64,000 nucleotides of DNA, from positions 5,015,590-5,079,589 of the forward strand of contig OY744471.1 in NCBI GenBank assembly GCA_963556145.1, given 5' to 3'. The translations under genes were made by a program, and so were the position numbers. Position 1 is the stretch's first letter. The number at the start of each line of letters is the position of its first letter. Below the pieces are notes generated by a model, which saw nothing but the letters and a program-made list of their open reading frames with translations, was not told where the DNA came from and made no database searches. Shown here in pieces: positions 56,802-64,000 of the stretch. This DNA is from Hygrocybe punicea. Taxonomy: Eukaryota > Basidiomycota > Agaricomycetes > Agaricales > Hygrophoraceae.

Positions 56802-58700
56802 TCATTTGTCATGATACATTAGCAGATGTCGCTTGTGTTCATTATCAGACAATGATGTAGAACCTATGCCACCCATTCCATATGGAAATAACCAAGGGAA
56901 CATTTGTGAATATAGCTCTGGATTTTTATAAATAGATTGATACTTGGAGGAGTGACCAATAGCCAACATCTTACCTTCACTATTGAGATGTCTTAATGCA
57001 ATTCCTTTCAGTGAATTGATTGTCTTGGTGTCCAGGTGTTCACCAGCCAGTCCATGAACAACAAATGGACAGTCACCATGCTCAGTACCATCTTCACAAT
57101 CATTGTCAAACACACTTGTTCCTTCTGGTACTTTATTTGTCTCTCTATGGCGATACTCAACAGAGACAGGTGGCCCATTCTCAGGATATCTTGAAAGATT
57201 ATCATATGCTATATCTAAATCATGGTAATCAGCATGGTTTAACTTCAACCATTCAAGTGCGCTTGCAACATGATTCCTTCGCACTAACAAAGGTGTGCGT
57301 TCAAAGTCTTTTTCTGTTGGCTTACAAGGTCCAGTAAACAAGATAGCCAGGACATCATCAAGATCATCAACAGGTGGGGGTAATGCTTGATACACCTTTG
57401 GGATCGGTGACTGGAAAGCAACAACATGTGATGTCATCTTCCTTATGCCTGATGCCACTCGCACAAAACAACAGTTGTGACATACACGAGCTATAATCAA
57501 CTTTTCAACAAACCGAAGGTCTGCAAGTTCCTTTGGCACACAACCTAGCCAAAGCCCCCTTGCTAGGGCAAGAGGGGGAACATTTCCTTTTCTAACACAG
57601 CTTCGACAGGTACCACAAATCTTATCACATTGGTAATCTAGAACAGGTCCTTTATATTCTCGAATTTTCTCTCTCAATTTTTTTCTTTCAATCCTCGTTA
57701 CTCCTGGAGCTTCAAGAACACTAAGCATGCCTTTTACACTTTTCAATTGGCTCAAATTGCTTAATGGTATGAGCTCACCACACACAGCACAGCCTGACTC
57801 TTCAAATGTACTAGGCATTGAGTCACCACAAAAGTCTGACACAACTGTATGTGCTAGTTCTTGAGACAAAGGAGGAGGAGGAAAGAAACACTCCACTTCC
57901 TCTGCTTTCTTGGCAGCATATACAGCATGTTGTCCTTTATGTTTTTTGTCTAATTTTTGGTCAGACAAGGCAGCAGGCTTGAGCTTCCATTGTTGGGGTT
58001 TTGCTCCCTGCTTTATTGAAAAGACACTAACATATGAATTGCAGCTCACACAGTGGTGGTCTTCAAAGTATGTCAGTAAATTTGCTTTAGGTACATGAGA
58101 GCCAATAGAAATATGATGGATGTGAGCAAGTTTATGCACCATTCGAACAGGAATATATGGAATGAGGTTAAGCAATGGTACATTTGCATGAATAAACTTC
58201 TGCATGACAGGATATGACCTCAAACCATCATTGTCAAGGTGATCAACAAAAGTGAAAACAGAATTTGGATTTATGTTATCATCACTGCTTTGAATAAATG
58301 GCAAGATTTCACTGGCAGGAAATAGATGTAACCTCCCCCCACCAACAAGAACTACATGTTTGTCTTGACCTTGAATTATCATTTCCTGTTGAGGCACACT
58401 GAGAGAGGAAGAGCATTTACATTTGGCATGAAATAATGCAAAACATGGTAAGTGTGAGGGAAAATAATGTTGAATTATCTCAAAAGTGTAATGTGGTCGA
58501 CAGAGTGACAGCAGATCTTGTGTGACAAATAACCAGTGTAGATTGAGGCTAGGAGGCAGTCGATGTCCTGCCAAATGAAAAGCTTCCAAGGTTGAAGGGA
58601 GCAAGCCTTTCTTCTTGCCAGCATACTTACACAGTTTCGAAATGCTTGCAGGGGAATTTGAACGTGCAAGCAGCGCACAGTAATCATGGCAAAACATCAG
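56802..58700 (-). pseudogene. N-terminal part of the Helitron protein
   Basis: The open frame carries CNSYVSVFSIKQGA, a Cys-rich segment (ESGCAVCGELIP, KICGTCRSCVRKGN) of the kind found ahead of Helitron Rep domains, and PKVYQALPPPVDDLDDVLAI. Its end (YSQMFPWLFPYGMGGIG) is the conserved entry to the Helitron-like N domain. I place the start near the ATG at 58,697 (MFCHDYCALLARS). The frame is open further upstream to 59,210 only across a minisatellite. The closing TGA at 56,802 stands for a CGA in LMYHDKRFQTD-type relatives. Confidence 0.8.
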
Positions 58701-58859
58701 ATTCCGTTTTAAAACAAGTGATAGTGTGCAACACTCAGAAGCAACATTGTGTTCTGGTACAAGAAAGAACTGAATTGCACATATGTAGAGTTGTGCATAT
58801 AATTGATGCACGAATGAAACCCACATCATCCTATATTCAGTTTTAATGGGGTTGGTCAA

Positions 58860-59440
58860 AGGAAACTCATGGGGGGCAAATAATGGAGACCCCTGAGGGG
58901 TAATTGACCGGTAAATTGTGATCAAAGGAAACCTCCGTGGCATGATAGACCAACTCCCACTGAGGTGAACCAACCTGCACATCGCAGTTGAAGCAAACCC
59001 TGGGGGGCTAATTAAGAGACACCTGAGGGAGCGAACAGACAGAGTCATGCTGGGGCCAACAGACAGAGACATACGGGGGGCTATTAGCAGATGCCTGTGA
59101 GAGGACACAGACGGACACCCATGAGGGGCAACAGACAAACGCTGGCATGCAAACAACAGACACCCACAAGGGGCATTTAACAGACACCCACAGGGGCAGC
59201 TAACAGACACTTATGGGAGGCAATTAATAGACATCCGCTGGGGACAATTATCAGACACCCACGAGGGGCATTTAACAGACACCCGCAAGGGGCAACAGAC
59301 AGACACCCATGGGGGGCAACAAATGGACACCCACAGGGGGCAACAGATAGACATCCGCGGGGGGTATTTAACAGACACCCACAAGGGGCATTTAACCGAC
59401 ACCCAGATAAACACCTGCAGGGGACAATTGACCTGCGCGG
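58860..59440. repeat. ~30 bp minisatellite upstream of the Helitron gene
   Basis: About 18 degenerate copies of ACAGACACCCACAAGGGGCA plus ~10 bp occur. On the minus strand they keep a Cys/Leu/Pro-rich frame open (CGCLLIAPRGCLSVAP). Spacing and sequence drift gradually along the array. From 59,450 to 59,990 there is no gene. Confidence 0.8.
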
Positions 59441-60027
59441 CATGGTCAACGGAGACTGACGAACACTACATGAGGCTGATATCATTAAAGGAACCTAGAA
59501 AGAAATGAGAAGCGCATAACGAGAAATATCAATACACTTACAACTAGCTGCGAAAATGGAATTTCATTTGCAACAAATGACAATTGATTCTGAAAGCATC
59601 GGAACAAAATGAAGACACAAGGAACAGGGTAAGCATGGAAACACTCACTGATTGTCGAATAGCATCTACCAAAGGCGATTGTCTGTGATTGTAACATGAA
59701 ATGATACCAAACAAAAATGAGAAATGATGGACGCACATTGAACAAAAACTCAGGCGACAGCCAGTGCTAGCCGGTGATAATGTGGCACACGGTGCAGATG
59801 CAAGTGGGCTTTGCGATAAGCAACAGATGGATACAGAAAGTAAAATTTGCCAGAGATAACGCATTGTGCAAAGGCAACGCTCGGAACTGTGACCGCAAGC
59901 GTGACACCTGGTAACATCTAAGTTTCGTACTCAATAAAATTTCTAAGTCCTTCCTTCACCTATCACCACCAGCACTACGGCCAGTATTTAGCCTTGCCAG
60001 CACCAGCACCTTCACCAACACTGCCAC

Positions 60028-60917
60028 ATGCTACCAAAAGTCACAAGGGAGAGCGAGGCCAAGAAGACGACTGTGAAGAAACCAGTATCCAAGACTGCCA
60101 AGGCTGCTGTGTCACGAAAGACATCATCAATGATTGTACGTCGTGCGCATGGGAATTGCAATGTTATGCTAAGCTAAGGTTTCCTAGGAATGCATTGCCG
60201 CCCATCCAGAGGAAGCGCGGGCGGGCATATCGCGCAACACCATCAAGAAGGTCTGTACGAGTGATGGATTGGCAGGGTCACTCGCTGATGATTGGGTTAT
60301 CAGTATGCCGAGGACGTGTACAACCTGGCCATGTCTGCGGCCAACCTGTATCAGCTGAACTGGGCAATTACTACTGGTGCGGAGAAGGGCACATTTTTGT
60401 TGCCAAAGGGACCATCGGATAAAATCAAGCTAGCTCCCAAAGCGAGGGCCAATGCAGCAAAGGAGGTGAGTATGAAGGAAGAGGGTTTGCGTTGACTGAT
60501 GATGTGATGCAGAACTCCAAGCCTGTGATGGTGAAGAAACCTGTGTCGACGGCAAAGAAGGTGGCTGCACCGGTCAAGGCCAAGCCAACGAGTGGGACCC
60601 GGAAGGCGGCTCCAGCGAAAAAGGCATCGCTTGCTGCCAAGAAAGCGAAGACGACGAGTACAGCGACAATGAAGAGGGCTAGCACAGCGAAGAAGGCACC
60701 AGCGCTGGTGAAGAAGGCTGCTGCGACGAAGGTCACTCCAACGAAAAAGACATCGAGCGCAAAGACGGCGCAGAAGAAGGTTTGTGTTGACAGTTTTAGA
60801 CACTGACGCGCTGACGAGTTGGTTCAGGTGACTGCGAAGACGGCTGCGAGCAAGTCGAGAAGAGGATGGCCTGGGAGGCCAGGAGGGGTTGGTGTGAGGG
60901 CGGCCTCAACCACCTGA
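60028..60917 (+). CDS. Linker histone H1
   Basis: H1 binds linker DNA at the nucleosome entry site. Exon 1 (from the ATG at 60,028) opens MLPKVTRESEAKKTTVKKPV and ends SSMI before GTACGT (60,136). Exon 2 gives ECIAAHPEEARAGISRNTIK. Exon 3 gives YAEDVYNLAMSAANLYQLNW, AITTGAEKGTF and LLPKGPSDKIKLAPKA. Together they form the winged-helix H15 domain, with the usual S-R-x-x-I-K-K-Y helix and the GxFxLPKGPSGK-like wing. After a 47 bp intron comes a Lys/Ala-rich tail (KKPVSTAKKVAAPVKAK). A last intron leads to VTAKTAASKSRRGW and an unusual Gly/Pro-rich end with a TGA at 60,915-60,917. That end abuts a hAT-type palindrome module, so the last codons may be TE-derived. No lesion is seen. Confidence 0.85.
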
Positions 60918-61370
60918 AAGGGTGGTGTGCCCACCAGCCCAGGTGAGTGACCCACCCCCTTATTACCCAACCTCTACTAACTGCAACCTTGACGGGCAAT
61001 GACAACGACGATAGATGGGGCAAACACAACAGCGAGAGAAGTCCCCACCCCTCTCCCTGCTGCCCAGCCCCCTGCTTCCCCAGCATACCTCGCGAATGTG
61101 GACGGCCGCGTCAATTGATGCGCGCACGATGGTTCGCGAGGTGAACACAGGGCCGATGAGAAAGGTGATGAGGACGACAAGTCCCCGCCCCTCTCCCTGC
61201 TGCGCAGCCTCTACCTTGTCTCCCTAACACCTCGCGAATGCAGATGGCTGTGTCATTTGACATGCGCGTGATGTTCGCGAGGTGGATGCGACGACAACGA
61301 CGCCAACTGATGAGGCCGACGACAACGATGGAGCAACAGCGAGAACAATAAGTCGCGGGTTGTGACATAA
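60868..61370. mobile_element. hAT-like internal modules downstream of H1, termini not found
   Basis: GGTGGTGTGCCCACC (60,923-60,937) is followed by AGCCCAG and GTGAGT, nearly identical to the module at 31,750. Then GACAACGACG words and two tandem ~142 bp units follow, each with a dyad: 61,087-61,142, exactly centred on CAATTG, and 61,229-61,283. No terminal repeats with duplications were found. Confidence 0.6.
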
Positions 61371-61681
61371 TTGCAGATTGAACACCATAGATGTCAAACC
61401 TGCGCCGTGTCAAACGCGTCGCCCACAACGTGTGCGTATACGAACGGATGTGAACGCAGGGTCGATAAGTGGGCTGTTCTGGTGCCAGTTTATCCCTTTC
61501 ATTATCTGACATGCACACGCTATAATAGCTCTCAAACAACGGCAGTTGACAGCTACAAACTATATATGGAACAAAGGCAATTGCCCTACTTAAACCTGGG
61601 GATCTGCTACACCAAGGAAAATGGCAAATTGAACATTGGAAGAAAGGACCGTCAAACCAGATCACTCCCCGAAATAAGTGC

Positions 61682-63999
61682 TCAGGGTGTAGCCGACTGC
61701 CACCAATGCATTCTCAGGAAGATCCTGTGTGCCCCGCTTGTATAGAGGGAAAGTGGATAGGTCTCGGAAGTCTTTATCCGAGAAGAGGAAGGGGCAGCCT
61801 GCCTTAGCACGACCATCATATATAGGTACTGCAAATACGAGACATAGATTAGTGAATTGGTGTGTGAATGAGAAGTTATAACTATACTTTGCTCATCAAA
61901 TGCACGCGAGGCTGGATAATATGACCGCTGTCCTTGACCCAGAGACCTGGAAGCTGGGCCTGGCACAGTCATGAAAAGGCCACTCAATTTACTTGGCGAA
62001 GGCGGAGCACTCGCCTCTGTAAAATGAGAGACCATCAATGACCGAAAAGATATACAAGAGACGTATAATAGTTACGCTGCCTTCGGGTCAAGAAAGATAT
62101 ACCAAAAGAGGAGACAGAGCCAGTCACAACCCGAAAGCTGAACAATTTTCCCCAGAGTGAGGTATCACGACGCATTTCCTGGGTGAAAGGAACAATCGTT
62201 ATCTTGCGCACAGGATAAGATGCAAACTGAGAGCCTGCAGTGCTCTCGTTAACAAGAAAACATTCTGTTGCGACCCCTAGCATTATTCCAACCGCGTAGT
62301 TATTGGTTCCAGCAATCTTCAAGCGATGCGATTCCACTGTAAGGACATTGGGATGGATTCGGCTTGTATTGACAAAAAAACCAGACTTTTCGAAAACAAG
62401 GCCTTTCATTAGAGACCTATGCAAAACGTAAACAGGGAAATGTTATAACAATTAGAGACATACTTGGTAACAGACTCTGATAGCCCCTTGATGAGATTCG
62501 AGAGCTTGATACGTGGAGATCCATTTTCCGAGTTGAGAGAAAATGGTTGAACATCGCAGAAGTGACTGCAAAAGTGTTAACATCAAATGGATAGACAACG
62601 GTAACACATCACCTGAGTTTCGGGAGATTCTTATAGATGTGATATAGTTTTGGATCTTGCAAGGTCTTGCACATCACACCACTCAAGGCATCCTCTTCAG
62701 CCGCTTCATTGGCGCTAGCCACAGCATCAGAAGGTTCAGATGCATTCCCCTGGGAAAAGGCATCGCTTGATGCGGATGCACCATCAGAAACATCACCGTC
62801 GGAATGCTTGTCAGGCTCAGCACCACCAGGAAGATCATTTCCTGGTTGCTCAGTGATGGGAGGCCTGGACCGGTAGACAGTTTAAATTATTTAAAGTAAC
62901 AAAAAATGACGGAGCACATACTCTAAAGAATTTTCAATTTTTACAACCAGGGATGCAGGAGAACTCAGATCGCCAGTCCTGCGAGAATAATCAGCAAATT
63001 TTACAACATGCATTTGGGATAAATCCTACAATTTGTTGGTGGGCAAAGGATGTACTTTGCTGGTATCAACAGTGGTCTCAACTTGAATACACGGCACTTG
63101 AGATCTTGTTTTTGCACCAGAGCGCCTGTGAAATCTAAGTAATAACAATGGCAACAGAAGTGAAGTGAACAAATGTACTGCTCTTCTGTAATGCAAGCTT
63201 TTTCAGACATAACTTTATTGCAGCTGTATAACGAACGTTATGCATGGAATTCGGCAGGTTTAGCTATATTTACCTGGAGCGGGGCCTGACAGGCATGGTG
63301 GAGACTTCACAAGGCTTCGTTTGAGAACTAGAGACAACAGGTGGTATTCCAAAATATGTGGAGCAAGACAGCAAACTCATGGCGCTGGCAACAGATCCTC
63401 CGTCTCGCTATCTCTGGTCTTTTTCACCAACTCCTGCCTATGCCTCTTGGGGGTAGACTTGCCATTTCCACTTGCTGCTTTGGCCTTCAACACAGGAGAA
63501 CTATAAATGCACGTCAGAATAAGTGGATCTCGTAACAATGTGTTAGACCTCAATTTATCCTCTTTGGCAGAAACTTCAACATCCTCACGCTGACCGTTGC
63601 TGTGCTTCAACTTCTCCTTGGTTACCTTGACCTTCACCTTCATTGCAGACGAGCTGATGGAAAAGGCGCATGATGAAAAATAGAGCATGGTAGAAAAAAT
63701 AGCAAACCTCGGTCCATCCCCAGGGGAGATATCAGCGTCGTCATCACTACCAAACTCAAACGATTGCTTAGTTTGAAACAAGGCGGTATCAACTTTTGGC
63801 CTGACAAGAGAAAGAAAGTGAAGTCGTCGACAAGCATTGCACAAACTAAATGCTTACGAAACAGATACTGCTGGAAGCTTCGCGTATGCCTCGGAGCCTG
63901 GGGCAGGGCTAGACGTGGATGATTTCTTTTTCTTTGAAGGGGATGCTGACGTGTCAATAATTTGGCTAACGTATATGTACAAGGCAGTCAGACAAACAG
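61682..63999 (-). CDS. Multi-exon gene of unknown function, 5' end outside the window
   Basis: Minus-strand blocks in order: KKKKSSTSSPAPGSEAYAKL; KQSFEFGSDDDADISPGDGP; a basic block (MKVKVKVTKEKLKHSNGQRE); STPKRHRQELVKKTRDSETE; VVKFADYSRRTGDLSSPASL; an acidic Ser-rich block (DGDVSDGASASSDAFSQGNA); CKTLQDPKLYHIYKNLPKL; SLMKGLVFEKSGFFVNTSRI plus HPNVLTVESHRLKIAGTNNY and FLVNESTAGSQFASYPVRKI; and a tail ending near 61,682. GT-AG introns separate them (for example near 62,877-62,930). The pattern is of a nuclear protein with alternating basic and acidic low-complexity parts and one compact domain at 62,100-62,420. I do not recognise the family. Confidence 0.5.
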
Positions 64000-64000
64000 C

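Noticed and set aside
58850..59485. Cys/Leu/Pro-rich N-terminal extension of the Helitron frame
   Set aside because: It reads straight through a ~30 bp minisatellite; the conserved protein begins near 58,700.

Overview
The window looks like a repeat-dense chromosomal region of a mushroom-forming basidiomycete (Agaricomycetes). The evidence is short introns of about 45-70 bp with GTRAGT/GTATGT donors, several gene families that I know only from Agaricomycetes, a linker histone H1 gene, a JmjC-domain gene, and abundant TE debris. No bacterial operon features, tRNA, rRNA or CRISPR array were seen.

Layout. 0-5.3 kb: a decayed gene, a hAT-type non-autonomous element, and degenerate ~160 bp tandem repeats. 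5.3-14.1 kb: two hAT-type insertions whose halves were exchanged by an inversion. This left the two halves of one acetate-transporter (Ato/GPR1-FUN34-YaaH) gene on opposite strands 6 kb apart. A 1.78 kb TRIM (miniature LTR retrotransposon) and a 43 bp micro-hAT lie between them. 16-18.6 kb: a broken integrase-core gene and more hAT pieces. 20-28.7 kb: host-like plus-strand genes, namely an N-terminal module, an acidic/repeat-rich JmjC protein carrying a hAT insertion in its coding sequence, and a second multi-exon gene. 28.7-37.1 kb: gene-poor, with a 44 bp minisatellite, triplet repeats and hAT copies. 37.3-44.1 kb: small membrane-protein genes, a CCHC-knuckle gene, a Tc1/mariner relic, and a minus-strand gene with a 320 bp foldback hAT in its coding sequence. 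45-49.25 kb: a P-loop NTPase gene and exons of another gene. 50-59.2 kb: a decayed minus-strand Helitron (HUH Rep, PIF1 helicase, protease-like tail) interrupted by a hAT copy. 60-64 kb: histone H1 on the plus strand, then a minus-strand multi-exon gene that runs off the window.

The main result is structural. At least ten hAT-like insertions can be delimited to the base by 8 bp target-site duplications (TSDs). Elements with different terminal repeats share two internal modules. One is a ~54 bp dyad whose CAATTG core sits exactly at the midpoint of CCTCGCGAA/TTCGCGAGG-type arms. The other is a palindrome followed within a few bases by a 5' splice-site-like GTRAGT. Pairing of TSDs also shows the inversion, and it shows that the segment 17,052-49,273 is bounded by matching hAT termini and an identical 8 bp duplication. 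Start codons and exon borders given here are estimates from reading frames and splice-like motifs only.
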